Part shown: positions 1 through 7,346 of the stretch, in pieces
Layout: every line of letters begins with the position of its first letter
Numbering within the stretch: position 1 is the stretch's first letter
NCBI GenBank assembly: GCA_020853845.1
Contig: JADYYD010000351.1
Coordinates: forward strand, 1-39,359
Length of the DNA stretch: 39,359 nucleotides
Direction: 5' to 3'
DNA from: Candidatus Melainabacteria bacterium
GTDB taxonomy: Bacteria; Cyanobacteriota; Vampirovibrionia; Obscuribacterales; Obscuribacteraceae
Notes under the pieces: generated by a model
What the model was told of the DNA's origin: nothing
The model's database searches: none
The model's input: the letters and a program-made list of their open reading frames with translations, nothing else
Program-made: the position numbers and the translations under genes

Positions 1-1173
1 ATAGTGCGTGGAATCAAGAGTGTGCTGATTTAGGAATTGATAGTCGTAAAAATCAAGGAGCGCTTGCTGCAAATTGTTTTGTTTTTCATTGCAAAGCGAG
101 CGGCGCTGGAAGATTGACGCGTCGTACTGTACGCGCGAAAGCGCAAGCCGGTCCAACAAAATTTTCGCCTCGTCAAATTTTTCCAGAATCATAAGCGAAT
201 TGGCGAGCATCGAAACTGTTCGCCAGTGCAATGATTCTGTCATAGAAACATTTGAGCGTTCAAAAAGTTCGCATGCTTTCTGCAGTTCTTTTCGAGCCTT
301 TTCTTTTTCGCTTTTCAGGAACCAGCATTGCGCCAAAAACACATGCGGGGATGGTGCATTCTCGTCGTCTTTTACGGACAGCTCGAATTCAGTAATCGCT
401 GCATCGACCTTATTGCTGCGGAAGTGTATTCGCCCAGCCATATAGTGTTTTGCAAGACTCAAATCTGTTTTGCTCGGGTTGAGCAAGGGCTCTATTGCTG
501 AGTCAGCACCTTTGAATTGCTTTTTAAAATTGGCATCGAGCACATACCGAGTGACAAATTCGCAGAGCGATTCTTTTAGGCTCGTGCAAGAATCTGTCGA
601 CGGCCAGCTCTGGTCGGCGAAGTCGGATGTTTTCGAGTCCAGGAGAAACTGGCAGCTTACCTGTCGTCTGGCGGTTTGCAAAGCTGGTCGTGCAAAGTTG
701 GACCATCTCTGAGAATAAGCGACATGCCGGCCAAGATCTGCCATATGCACCAGTTCGTGCAACAGAAGTCGCTTCAAGTCTTTTTGTTTTTCGGCGCCGT
801 CACCAATAAATAATGCGCCGTCAACTGCAAGGACATAAGCTTTTGTTGTTTTACCAAGGATGTTCTTATAAGGAATGTAGGGACTGCGCAATATCGCGAT
901 CTTGCCGTGTTGGCTGGCCATCTCTACGACGCCTGGCGCGTCTTTCTTTATCCGGTTCAACAGTTTTGTAATTTGCGCGCTTTCGTCATCTTTCCATGGT
1001 CTGCTGTCGTAATCGAAATACTGCGTGCCTTCAGGAAACGAGTTACGGTCTGCACAATAAAAGAAATGATTGTTTTTTTCCGCGCGTGCGTCTTGACAGG
1101 TGGTTGGCAAAATCGACAACAATGCAAGCAGCAAAATCGGTAAAGCAGCTTTCAATTTACATGCGCGAATCAA
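1..1173 (-). CDS. Secreted HEXXH metallopeptidase-like protein with TPR-like repeats (3' end beyond window)
   Basis: The frame is open from a TTG at 1173 to base 1, 391 codons with no stop, so the C-terminus lies outside the window. The TTG follows a GAGGAG box. The in-frame codon just upstream is the stop of the DUF2239 gene, so translation must begin after it, and no early in-frame ATG exists. Residues 1-31 form a signal peptide with a Leu-rich core ending near DARA. Residues 139-143 are HELVH within LLLHELVHMADLGRH, the zinc-binding and catalytic pattern of gluzincin-type metallopeptidases; I cannot place a third zinc ligand. Residues from about 225 onward are amphipathic helical pairs resembling TPRs. 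It lies 6 nt after the DUF2239 gene and probably shares its transcript. The role is inferred to be an exported protease or protease-like protein; the substrate is unknown. Confidence 0.72.
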   Translation of the reverse strand, partial: MIRACKLKAALPILLLALLSILPTTCQDARAEKNNHFFYCADRNSFPEGTQYFDYDSRPWKDDESAQITKLLNRIKKDAPGVVEMASQHGKIAILRSPYIPYKNILGKTTKAYVLAVDGALFIGDGAEKQKDLKRLLLHELVHMADLGRHVAYSQRWSNFARPALQTARRQVSCQFLLDSKTSDFADQSWPSTDSCTSLKESLCEFVTRYVLDANFKKQFKGADSAIEPLLNPSKTDLSLAKHYMAGRIHFRSNKVDAAITEFELSVKDDENAPSPHVFLAQCWFLKSEKEKARKELQKACELFERSNVSMTESLHWRTVSMLANSLMILEKFDEAKILLDRLALSRVQYDASIFQRRSLCNEKQNNLQQALLDFYDYQFLNQHTLDSTHY

Positions 1174-1179
1174 GTGACT

Positions 1180-1803
1180 CTAACTCCTCTGCTGAAGTGC
1201 TGTCGCTGCAAGCCTTAAAGCATACGCCGACAAATCAGCCGGCCATGCCGAAATGTGTTCGCGAAATTTTTTCTCGTCGGCGGCGAAAAGTGCTCGCGTG
1301 GATTCTTCAAAACCGGGAAGATTTCCTGCCATCGCGGACATGAATCGATATGCGGCTTCTTGTGATTGCCGGATGGCATCTTTTCCGGAATTTGAATGAC
1401 GCGCTTCGTCGACGAGTTTCCGCAACGCAACCGATGCGCCGCCCGGTTGACTGTTCAACCAATCCCAGTGTCGCGGCAGAAGAGTAACCTCGCGCGCCAC
1501 CACTCCGAGTTTTGGGCGACCGGGTCCGCGCGATGCATCCTCACTTTTGACGCTTGAGGAGCCGGTTGCCAGATTAGGTTTCTGGCTGTCATCAATGCGT
1601 GCGAGCACATCCTTTTGTGAGCCGCGAAAATCTATTTCAATCGGCTGAGCGGTGCGATCGTCAAAAATCAAAACAAACTCTTTTGCGCCTGCATCGATTG
1701 CTTTTTTAGTTTGATGTGCAACGTGTCTTAAATCGCCCGTCGCGATCATTTTGGACCCGGCGAATGACGTGCAAGTTTTTTCTTGTGTTTCCAGGGCGAC
1801 CAT
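1180..1803 (-). CDS. DUF2239 family protein
   Basis: The 207-residue product matches the DUF2239 layout. An N-terminal half begins with a TSFAGSKMIATGDL-like segment, a linker carries GPGRPKLGVVAREVTLL, and the C-terminal block contains HWDWLNSQPGGASVALRKLV, YRFMSAMAGNLPGFEEST and WPADLSAYALRLA. The biochemical function of the family is unknown. I chose ATG at 1803 over a TTG at 1839: the promoter upstream would start transcription close to 1836, and the family usually begins near ATG 1803. No clear ribosome binding site precedes 1803. The promoter is overlapped by two identical palindromes, so expression is probably controlled by a dimeric repressor. The gene is followed after 6 nt, in the same reading frame, by the HELVH protein. 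Confidence 0.85.
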   Translation of the reverse strand: MVALETQEKTCTSFAGSKMIATGDLRHVAHQTKKAIDAGAKEFVLIFDDRTAQPIEIDFRGSQKDVLARIDDSQKPNLATGSSSVKSEDASRGPGRPKLGVVAREVTLLPRHWDWLNSQPGGASVALRKLVDEARHSNSGKDAIRQSQEAAYRFMSAMAGNLPGFEESTRALFAADEKKFREHISAWPADLSAYALRLAATALQQRS

Positions 1804-1841
1804 GGTGAAATTTTGACGCAAAAATTTTTTGTAACTCAATT

Positions 1842-1887
1842 AATATTACCCGGGTAAAAAATGCTCGTCAATATTACCCGGGTAAAA
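1842..1887. promoter_or_regulatory. Paired palindromic operators TTACCCGGGTAA
   Basis: The perfect 12-bp palindrome TTACCCGGGTAA occurs at 1846-1857 and 1874-1885. Each lies inside an identical 18-bp block AATATTACCCGGGTAAAA (1842-1859 and 1870-1887), with centres 28 bp apart. One copy overlaps the -10 box of the DUF2239 promoter; the other lies just upstream of the -35 box. This is the geometry of a repressor site for a dimeric regulator such as a TetR or MarR protein. No such regulator is encoded in the window. Confidence 0.65.
1843..1871 (-). promoter_or_regulatory. Sigma-70 promoter of the DUF2239 gene
   Basis: On the minus strand a TTGACG -35 box (1871-1866) is separated by 17 nt from a TAATAT -10 box (1848-1843). 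Predicted start is near 1836, giving a short leader before ATG 1803. The -10 box partly overlaps one palindromic operator, and the -35 box abuts the other. Confidence 0.6.
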
Positions 1888-1898
1888 CATTGGTGGTT

Positions 1899-2642
1899 TT
1901 AATGCGCCGGATAATTTTTCAGGTTCGCTTTCAATTGTTTATATAGATCCGGCAGCCAGGCGGGATCGTTTGGACTGGCGGGCGGCGGGTTGAACTCGCG
2001 CAGGTCGACCGGGCAAAGAATCACAGGGACGTCCTTGCTTTTCGTGTCATTAGCAAGAACGAAAAGGTCTTCGGCGACCACATCCCCCATCGCCAAGCAG
2101 CCGATGGAGCCGTTCGAGCCGTGGATCAAAATGTCTCCACCCGGGTCATCGCGCCCCTCGAGCCGCGCGTGCTCAATATCGAACGCATTCGGATAATTGA
2201 GGCGCAGCCCAAGATGATATGGGGTGTTGGGTTCCAGCGCTTCGATTCGGTAAAAACCTTCGGGCACCTGCATGTCGCCTTGCCGTAATTTCGGTCCGAG
2301 CGACCCGCTGGCGTTGATGATCGGATACGTGACAACGCGCTTGTATGGGGAGTCTTTGATGCTCACATAAACATCGAGCTTGCGCGTGTTTTTGAAACCA
2401 AGCAGGGCGAGCTTATCGGGCGGGTATGTCAGCGATCTCGACTCGAAAAGTTTGCGGAGCCGCCCGCGCGCCTGTTCTCCGTAGGTCTCGATTTGTTCAT
2501 CGACCGTTTTGTGCCCGATTAACTTCCGCAGAGCAGGCACTTGCAGAATCATGCTTTTGAGCTGCACGCGCGTCAGTAAAAGAGCGCCACCGAGCAACAG
2601 AACTGCAATGATGCCTATTCCAATTCTCTGTTTTGTTTTCAA
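1899..2642 (-). CDS. YafK/DpaA-like L,D-transpeptidase (YkuD domain)
   Basis: A 247-residue protein with an N-terminal membrane anchor or uncleaved signal (about residues 8-25) and a periplasmic YkuD catalytic domain. The motif IHGSNGSIGCLAMGD gives the conserved His174 and nucleophile Cys182 (HGxxGSxGC). The lead-in VPEGFYRIEALEPNTPYHLG and LNYPNAFD resembles the YafK/DpaA branch, which in E. coli detaches Braun lipoprotein from peptidoglycan, rather than the cross-linking branch. The expected role is remodelling of peptidoglycan or its protein links in the periplasm; the partner here is unknown. It starts with TTG at 2642, 9 nt after the rpoD stop, so it may be cotranscribed with the sigma genes. 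Confidence 0.85.
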   Translation of the reverse strand: MKTKQRIGIGIIAVLLLGGALLLTRVQLKSMILQVPALRKLIGHKTVDEQIETYGEQARGRLRKLFESRSLTYPPDKLALLGFKNTRKLDVYVSIKDSPYKRVVTYPIINASGSLGPKLRQGDMQVPEGFYRIEALEPNTPYHLGLRLNYPNAFDIEHARLEGRDDPGGDILIHGSNGSIGCLAMGDVVAEDLFVLANDTKSKDVPVILCPVDLREFNPPPASPNDPAWLPDLYKQLKANLKNYPAH

Positions 2643-2651
2643 CGGCTACGC

Positions 2652-3968
2652 CTAATCGAGATACTCTCTCAATTTCCTTGAGCGATTGGGGTGGCGCAGT
2701 TTTCTCAATGCTTTGGCTTCAATCTGTCTGATGCGCTCGCGGGTAACGCCGAACAATTGCCCGACTTCTTCGAGTGTCCGCTGGCGACCGTCGTCCAATC
2801 CGAAGCGCAGGCGCAATACGTCGCGTTCGCGCGGTGCCAGACCTGCCATGACTTCAATGATGTCTTCGCGCAAAAGCTCCTGGGTTATGCTCGACGCCGG
2901 CGTGGCGGCGTCAGTGTCTTCGACGAAATCGCCGAGTTTGCTGTCGTCCTCTTTGCCGACCGGAGTTTCCAGAGAGACAGGCTCCGCGGACATTTTGATG
3001 ATCTCGCGCAATTTGCTGACGCTGATCTCCATCACCTGCGCGATTTCTTCTTCCGTCGGCTTTCTGCCCTTGTCCTGCGCGAGTTGCCGCGTGGCTTTCT
3101 TGATTTTGTTGATGGTTTCAACCATGTGCACCGGTATGCGGATAGTCCGCGCCTGGTCGGCAATGGCGCGCGTAATTGCTTGCCGGATCCACCAGGTTGC
3201 ATACGTGCTGAACTTGTAACCGCGCTCATAGTCAAATTTTTCGGCTGCGCGAATCAAACCCAAATTGCCTTCTTGAATCAAATCAAGAAGCTGCATGCCG
3301 CGCCCAGCGTAGCGTTTTGCGATCGATACGACCAAACGCAAGTTGGCTTGCACCAGTTGGCGCTTTGCCACAGCGCCTTCCGCGCCGCCGGCTTCAATTT
3401 TTCTTGCCAGTTCGATTTCCTGGTCGGCTTTCAAAAGCGGAATCGTCCCGATTTCTCGCAGGTACATGCGGATCGGGTCGCCGTCGGTTAATCCGCCCTG
3501 CAGGGTCTGGATGTTGACGTCTTCCTCGGAAACCTCGTCGTCTTCGATAGCAAAGGCGGCATCCTCCTCGGCTTCCTCGAAGTTTTCTTCGTCCCCCTGC
3601 GCGGGTTTTTGTTCAAATGTGGAAGAAGTAGCTGTTCCTTCTCGCTTCGTTGGCTTTTTCGCCATTTTTTCCTTCCTGCCGCCGCCGGCCTTGGTCTCCG
3701 TTTTAATGTGCCCTGAACCAACAGTAGCAAATTTCCGCTCGGAAACGGTTTGAGACAGTATATCTCGTATTCGTTCCTTAAATCCTTTCGGAACCGGGAT
3801 GTCATTGCGAAATTCCCGGAGCTGCTGGCGCACCTTAAGACTGTCTGCCCATGACCCATGGCAGGTTAAACATTGGTCGAGGTGTTGAATCACCCCGGCG
3901 GTCGTTTCGGTCGCTGTTTGATCGTCCAACATCAGCTCAAGGAGCGGGATTATGTCGCGGCAGTCCAT
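2652..3968 (-). CDS. rpoD: Primary sigma factor RpoD in one frame with an N-terminal zinc anti-sigma domain
   Basis: The open frame encodes 438 residues. Residues 1-75 resemble a zinc anti-sigma (ZAS/zf-HC2) domain with C3, H29, C33 and C36 in the arrangement C-x25-H-x3-C-x2-C. A basic linker follows, then an acidic stretch at 121-151. From about 164 the protein is a group 1 sigma-70: region 1.2 ([16 protein letters not shown]), region 2 ([53 protein letters not shown]), region 3, and region 4 with its helix-turn-helix ([23 protein letters not shown]). ATG 3968 has GAGG upstream. Codon 102 (ATG 3665) also has a strong AGGAAGGA box, so an ordinary 337-residue RpoD could be made from 3665-2652. 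The gene starts 13 nt after the ECF sigma gene, the usual place for its anti-sigma factor. Confidence 0.92.
   Translation of the reverse strand: MDCRDIIPLLELMLDDQTATETTAGVIQHLDQCLTCHGSWADSLKVRQQLREFRNDIPVPKGFKERIRDILSQTVSERKFATVGSGHIKTETKAGGGRKEKMAKKPTKREGTATSSTFEQKPAQGDEENFEEAEEDAAFAIEDDEVSEEDVNIQTLQGGLTDGDPIRMYLREIGTIPLLKADQEIELARKIEAGGAEGAVAKRQLVQANLRLVVSIAKRYAGRGMQLLDLIQEGNLGLIRAAEKFDYERGYKFSTYATWWIRQAITRAIADQARTIRIPVHMVETINKIKKATRQLAQDKGRKPTEEEIAQVMEISVSKLREIIKMSAEPVSLETPVGKEDDSKLGDFVEDTDAATPASSITQELLREDIIEVMAGLAPRERDVLRLRFGLDDGRQRTLEEVGQLFGVTRERIRQIEAKALRKLRHPNRSRKLREYLD
3663..3677 (-). promoter_or_regulatory. Internal ribosome binding site and ATG for free RpoD
   Basis: On the minus strand AGGAAGGA sits 4 nt before ATG 3665-3663, which is codon 102 of the fused frame. 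It is a better Shine-Dalgarno match than the GAGG before the outer start, which suggests that RpoD without the zinc domain is also, or mainly, produced. Confidence 0.6.
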
Positions 3969-3981
3969 TTTTTAGCCTCAT

Positions 3982-4569
3982 TCACAATTTTGGTTTTGCC
4001 CTCGTTAAGCCTTCCTGCGCGTCACGGGCACCCGTCAGTTTTTTTCGCAGCAGGCTGCGCGCTCTAAAGAGCCTGGACATTACCGTCCCTTTCGGAACGT
4101 CAAGTATCTGCGCAATTTCTTCGTAGCTGGCATCGTCGATTTCTCTGAGCAATAGGGGCGCCAGCAGTTGCTCCGGCAAGGAAGAAAGGGCTTTCATTAG
4201 CTCCGGATGAATTTCGCAATGACATAGAAGTTCGTCGGCTCCTGGTTCTGACACTCTTTCGTCCAGCTCGGCCGAGTCGTCAAATTTCACAGTTTCTACC
4301 GCACGACCACTTTTGCGAAAGTGATCTCGTATCGAATTGACGAGAATTTTGCTCAGCCAGTTTTTTACGGACGTTTCGTGCCTGAATGTCGGAAAGTTCT
4401 TGAATGCCTTTAGATACGTTTCCTGCACAATATCCTCAGCATCGGCGGCATTGCCGACACGTGCGAACGCCAATCTGTAAAGCTGCTCTGCGTATTGCAG
4501 AGCTAGTTTGTCGAAATCATCTTCAGCCGGTTGCTTGGTTTGTATCATCTGCAAATTTTCGGCGCTCAC
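3982..4569 (-). CDS. ECF-family RNA polymerase sigma factor
   Basis: A 195-residue sigma-70 protein with only regions 2 and 4, the ECF layout. Region 2 shows LYRLAFARVGNAADAEDIVQ followed by ETYLKAFKNF and NWLSKILVNSIRDHFRK. Region 4 shows LSSLPEQLLAPLLLREIDD followed by SYEEIAQILDVPKGTVMSR, then LFRARSLLRKKL. It directs RNA polymerase to a stress or envelope regulon that I cannot name. The start is GTG 4569 or ATG 4548; neither has a strong ribosome binding site. Downstream after 13 nt comes an anti-sigma-like zinc domain fused to RpoD, so this ECF factor is the natural partner of that domain. Confidence 0.9.
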   Translation of the reverse strand: MSAENLQMIQTKQPAEDDFDKLALQYAEQLYRLAFARVGNAADAEDIVQETYLKAFKNFPTFRHETSVKNWLSKILVNSIRDHFRKSGRAVETVKFDDSAELDERVSEPGADELLCHCEIHPELMKALSSLPEQLLAPLLLREIDDASYEEIAQILDVPKGTVMSRLFRARSLLRKKLTGARDAQEGLTRAKPKL

Positions 4570-4576
4570 ACTGATT

Positions 4577-4604
4577 AAGACGCCGACGCTTCCGATTTTA
4601 TTCC
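4577..4604 (-). promoter_or_regulatory. Possible ECF-type promoter of the sigma operon
   Basis: On the minus strand GGAATA (4604-4599) and CGTCTT (4582-4577) are separated by 16 nt. This resembles the GGAAC / CGTC elements of many ECF promoters, so the ECF factor could control its own operon. If used, the message would start close to the GTG start, favouring ATG 4548 or leaderless translation. Confidence 0.3.
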
Positions 4605-4655
4605 CGGAGTAGAAAGCGGCACTAATTGGTACATTGAAATTGTCCGAGGTTCAAT

Positions 4656-5873
4656 GTGCTCAAAACGCTCAAAACGTTCAAATTGCTGCTCGCTTTTTTG
4701 ACATTCGTCGTCTGCGTTTGTTGTGTTTGTCCGCGCGAAGCTGGTGCGCAAGGAAATTCGGAACTGCAGCAAGGCATCACTCTCTTCAATCAAAAACAAT
4801 ACGACGCCGCCATGCCTGTTTTCACTAAGGCGGCGCAGCAGGGCAACATCAGGGCGACTTATTATTTGGGTTTGTGCCATCAGCAATTGCGTCATGATGA
4901 TAAGGCAATAGAGTTGTTCAAGCACATCAAGACAAACTTTCCCAAGTCGGAAGAAGCGACATACTGCAACGCTTTTCTAGAGAAGCTGCCTGCAGGAGCG
5001 CCGGTCAGTGTCGCGCCGAAAACCGACCTCGATAAGGTGAAGGCCAAGGTCGAGCAATTGTCGGCGGCTCAGTGGAAAGCTTTGCCGGACACCGCGCGCA
5101 TTCCTTTTCAGATGAAGCACGGACATATGTTCGTTCAAGCGAAAGTAAATGGACGCTACTGCGACATCGTATTCGATACCGGTGCGAGTGCGTGCGTGAT
5201 GAGTCTTCATGAGTATCCGGACTTGTTTCCCGCCGCTGAGATCGAAAAGGCGCCGGTGATTCCGGTTTCACGTCCGCACGGAATGGTGACCATGCGCATG
5301 GTCACTGGTGAAATAACAGTCGATCGCGTGACGAGAAGGCTCGCTGTTTTGCTTACTCGCGAACCGGGCGTGAGTGTCATCGGTCAAAATTTTTTCAAAG
5401 AGTATTCGTATGAGATTGACGGCTTTTATATTCGGCTGACTAAAGCACCGTTTTCGAGTCCGATCGCAGAAGCTGAGCGCAAGGCGTCAGGCAGTCAGTC
5501 AGTGAATGCGGCTGTTGCCACCGCCCCCGTGAAAGTTGCGAAGGCAGACAGATACAGCGTATCTTTCAAGAGAGAGGGCAACGTGATGATCGTCGATATT
5601 TTGGTCAACGGGCGTTCTACAAAGGCGATTTTCGATACGGGCTGCGCGCCCGACGGTGTCGTCATGCCAATGAATTTTATGGAGCGACTGGGCATTCAGC
5701 ACAATTCGGACGGCTACTATGCGGAGAACGTCGAAATTGGCCCGATCACCCGGAAATTTGCCCGAGTGCACTTCGCCAATGGTTTGCGCGAACTTTTGAT
5801 CGGTCCGAAATTTTTTGGGGACCGCAGATACATCGTCGATCCGGCCAGCAATCTGATCAAGTTTCAATACTGA
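4656..5873 (+). CDS. Secreted TPR protein with two retropepsin-like aspartyl protease domains
   Basis: A 405-residue exported protein. Residues 1-32 are a signal peptide with a Val/Cys-rich core. Residues 35-110 form TPR-like helices (LQQGITLFNQKQYDAAMPVF, then IRATYYLGLCHQQL). Two retropepsin-like domains follow. The first has IVFDTGAS with D174, the canonical DTGA active-site loop, and the second has IFDTGCAPDG with D327, a DTGC variant. Each has a later hydrophobic segment (VSVIGQNFF; ELLIGPKFFG) like the ILG/G element of the clan AA fold. Retropepsins work as dimers, so the two halves could form one intramolecular active site. Start GTG 4656 has GAGG 7 nt upstream. It is transcribed divergently from the ECF sigma operon. 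Substrate unknown. Confidence 0.82.
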   Translation: MLKTLKTFKLLLAFLTFVVCVCCVCPREAGAQGNSELQQGITLFNQKQYDAAMPVFTKAAQQGNIRATYYLGLCHQQLRHDDKAIELFKHIKTNFPKSEEATYCNAFLEKLPAGAPVSVAPKTDLDKVKAKVEQLSAAQWKALPDTARIPFQMKHGHMFVQAKVNGRYCDIVFDTGASACVMSLHEYPDLFPAAEIEKAPVIPVSRPHGMVTMRMVTGEITVDRVTRRLAVLLTREPGVSVIGQNFFKEYSYEIDGFYIRLTKAPFSSPIAEAERKASGSQSVNAAVATAPVKVAKADRYSVSFKREGNVMIVDILVNGRSTKAIFDTGCAPDGVVMPMNFMERLGIQHNSDGYYAENVEIGPITRKFARVHFANGLRELLIGPKFFGDRRYIVDPASNLIKFQY

Positions 5874-5919
5874 GTATCGCCGTTCAGTAATTTAGACGGG
5901 GAAACAAACTCTGTTGAAT

Positions 5920-5941
5920 TGCACCTTTTTTGTCAGGTGCA
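5920..5941 (+). terminator. Weak hairpin downstream of the aspartyl protease gene
   Basis: A 7-bp perfect stem TGCACCT (5920-5926) / AGGTGCA (5935-5941) closes a T-rich 8-nt loop. No T-run follows on the plus strand, so it is only a candidate terminator or RNA stability element. Confidence 0.25.
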
Positions 5942-6003
5942 CTGAGAACTATCATGTTCAAAACACCCGGTCGCCGGCGTTTTCAACCCTCTTGGAGGCG
6001 TTT

Positions 6004-6438
6004 ATGAAAGAAGATCTTATTTGGGCATTGGCGTTCGATTATCCACGCTTGTACATCGGAACGAGAAGGCGATATGAAAGCGCGAGCTTTCAGGGGATTA
6101 CTTGCGGGGATGGTTGGGAACCCATAGTGCGATGGCTTTCCGCCGCGTTGGAACGTTTGATCGAAATTGAACCGAAGGATGAGCAGGAGTTCTATCGCTG
6201 CATCGAAGTGAGAGAGAGATATGGTGGGTTGGAGTTTTATATGAACGATGCAACAGATGAGATGACAAAACTCGTCAAGATTGCCACGAGCGAGAGTTTC
6301 AAAGTCTGTGAATTTTGCGGGCAGCCGGGAGTATTGCGGCAGGATGGACGGCGAGGTGCGAAAACACTTTGTGAGGGCTGCCGGGGCAAGGTTGTGGTGC
6401 TGCCGCTGGCGATGTCTGCGCCGGTGCCGCATTTTTAA
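6004..6438 (+). CDS. Conserved protein of unknown function with C-terminal CxxC pairs
   Basis: A 144-residue soluble protein starting at ATG 6004, chosen because GGAGG precedes it; the frame is open further upstream but without support. The middle contains GDGWEPIVRWLSAALERLIE and VRERYGGLEFYMNDATDE. The end holds CEFCGQPG and CEGC, a likely zinc-ribbon-like pair of CxxC knuckles. I recall this GW..I / V(K/R)E(R/K)(F/Y)GGL.FY / CE.CG.PG pattern from small conserved proteins in phage and bacteria, but I know of no defined function. It has no signal peptide. The next gene starts about 55 nt downstream, so the two may share a transcript. Confidence 0.7.
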   Translation: MKEDLIWALAFDYPRLYIGTRRRYESASFQGITCGDGWEPIVRWLSAALERLIEIEPKDEQEFYRCIEVRERYGGLEFYMNDATDEMTKLVKIATSESFKVCEFCGQPGVLRQDGRRGAKTLCEGCRGKVVVLPLAMSAPVPHF

Positions 6439-6493
6439 ACACGCGAACCTATAATCTGATAACCTATGGCAGACTACCGAGCGGTATTGCGAT

Positions 6494-7225
6494 TTGGATT
6501 TTCTGAAGGAAATTTCGCATCGACCTTATCCCCTGTCTGCGGCACCATATGTGATGTCACAGGTTTGGCGCAACTTGCTTTTTGCTCACTGGCGCATTGC
6601 GCCTGCAGAATTGCAAAAATTGCTGCCCGCGCCGCTGGAAATCGATACTTTTGATGGTTCCGCATGGCTGGGCGTGGTTCCCTTTCGCATGTGTGAAATC
6701 AGAGGAAGGATGATGCCGTTTTGCATTGATTTCCTGGAGTTAAACGTCCGCACCTATGTGAAGTTCGGCGAGAGGCGCGGAGTGTATTTCTTCAGTCTGG
6801 ATGCCGATCACTATCCATCGGTCTGGGGGGCGAGAACATTTTATGGGCTGCCGTATTACCGCGCAAAGATGAGCTATCAAAACAAGAACGGCGTCATTGA
6901 GTATGAGTCGAGGCGACTTGGCCGAAATCAGCCAGCGGAGTTTAAGGCTCAGTACGAAGCGATCGGCCCGGCGGAAATTGCCTTGCCCGATACATTGCCG
7001 CATTTTTTGACGGAGCGTTACTGTCTTATGGTCGCGCAAAATGGAATCGTCCAGCGCACCGACATTCATCATGTGCCCTGGAGTCTGGCGCCGGCGCGAG
7101 CGGATTTCTCAATCAATTCGATGCCAGACCCTCTGGGCTTAAAGTTGGAAGGTCCGCCGCATTCGCTTCTTTATTCGGAAGAGATGAAGATGGTCAACTG
7201 GCTGCCGTCTCGCGAAAACTTATAA
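6494..7225 (+). CDS. DUF2071 (YqjF-like) family protein
   Basis: A 243-residue protein that fits DUF2071. It shows RPYPLSAAPYVMSQVWRNLL followed by FAHWRIAPAELQKLLPAPL, then DTFDGSAWLGVVPFRM, NVRTYVKFGERRGVYFFSLD and ARTFYGLPYYRAKM. The family adopts an acetoacetate decarboxylase-like fold; its function in bacteria such as B. subtilis YqjF is not established. The start used is TTG 6494 because the family's N-terminal RPxPLP-like segment lies just after it; no strong ribosome binding site is visible, so a nearby start cannot be excluded. No signal peptide or membrane segment. Confidence 0.85.
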   Translation: MDFLKEISHRPYPLSAAPYVMSQVWRNLLFAHWRIAPAELQKLLPAPLEIDTFDGSAWLGVVPFRMCEIRGRMMPFCIDFLELNVRTYVKFGERRGVYFFSLDADHYPSVWGARTFYGLPYYRAKMSYQNKNGVIEYESRRLGRNQPAEFKAQYEAIGPAEIALPDTLPHFLTERYCLMVAQNGIVQRTDIHHVPWSLAPARADFSINSMPDPLGLKLEGPPHSLLYSEEMKMVNWLPSRENL

Positions 7226-7256
7226 ACTAGACCCGCCCTTTGTTTTTTCGGGCATG

Positions 7257-7279
7257 GGGTACATCGGGTACTTCGGGTA
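7257..7279. repeat. Three GGTAC repeats with 9-bp period
   Basis: GGTAC recurs at 7257, 7266 and 7275 in the unit GGGTACWTM, exactly 9 bp apart, in the gap between the DUF2071 gene and the kinase genes. It may be a protein binding site or a small tandem duplication. A related GGTAC motif with an 11-bp period occurs at 34988-35042. Confidence 0.4.
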
Positions 7280-7346
7280 CATAAAGCTCAAATCTTGAAG
7301 TTTTTTGGTGAATTTCTTTTGTGCAGTTAGCTGGTGATGTTAGCTG

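Noticed and set aside
74-445. Plus-strand open frame near the left edge
   Set aside because: It is antisense to the HELVH/TPR gene, which reads through the whole stretch with sensible protein features.
2691-3491. Plus-strand open frame of 266 codons opposite rpoD
   Set aside because: It is a shadow of the highly conserved sigma factor regions and has no recognisable domain or ribosome binding site.
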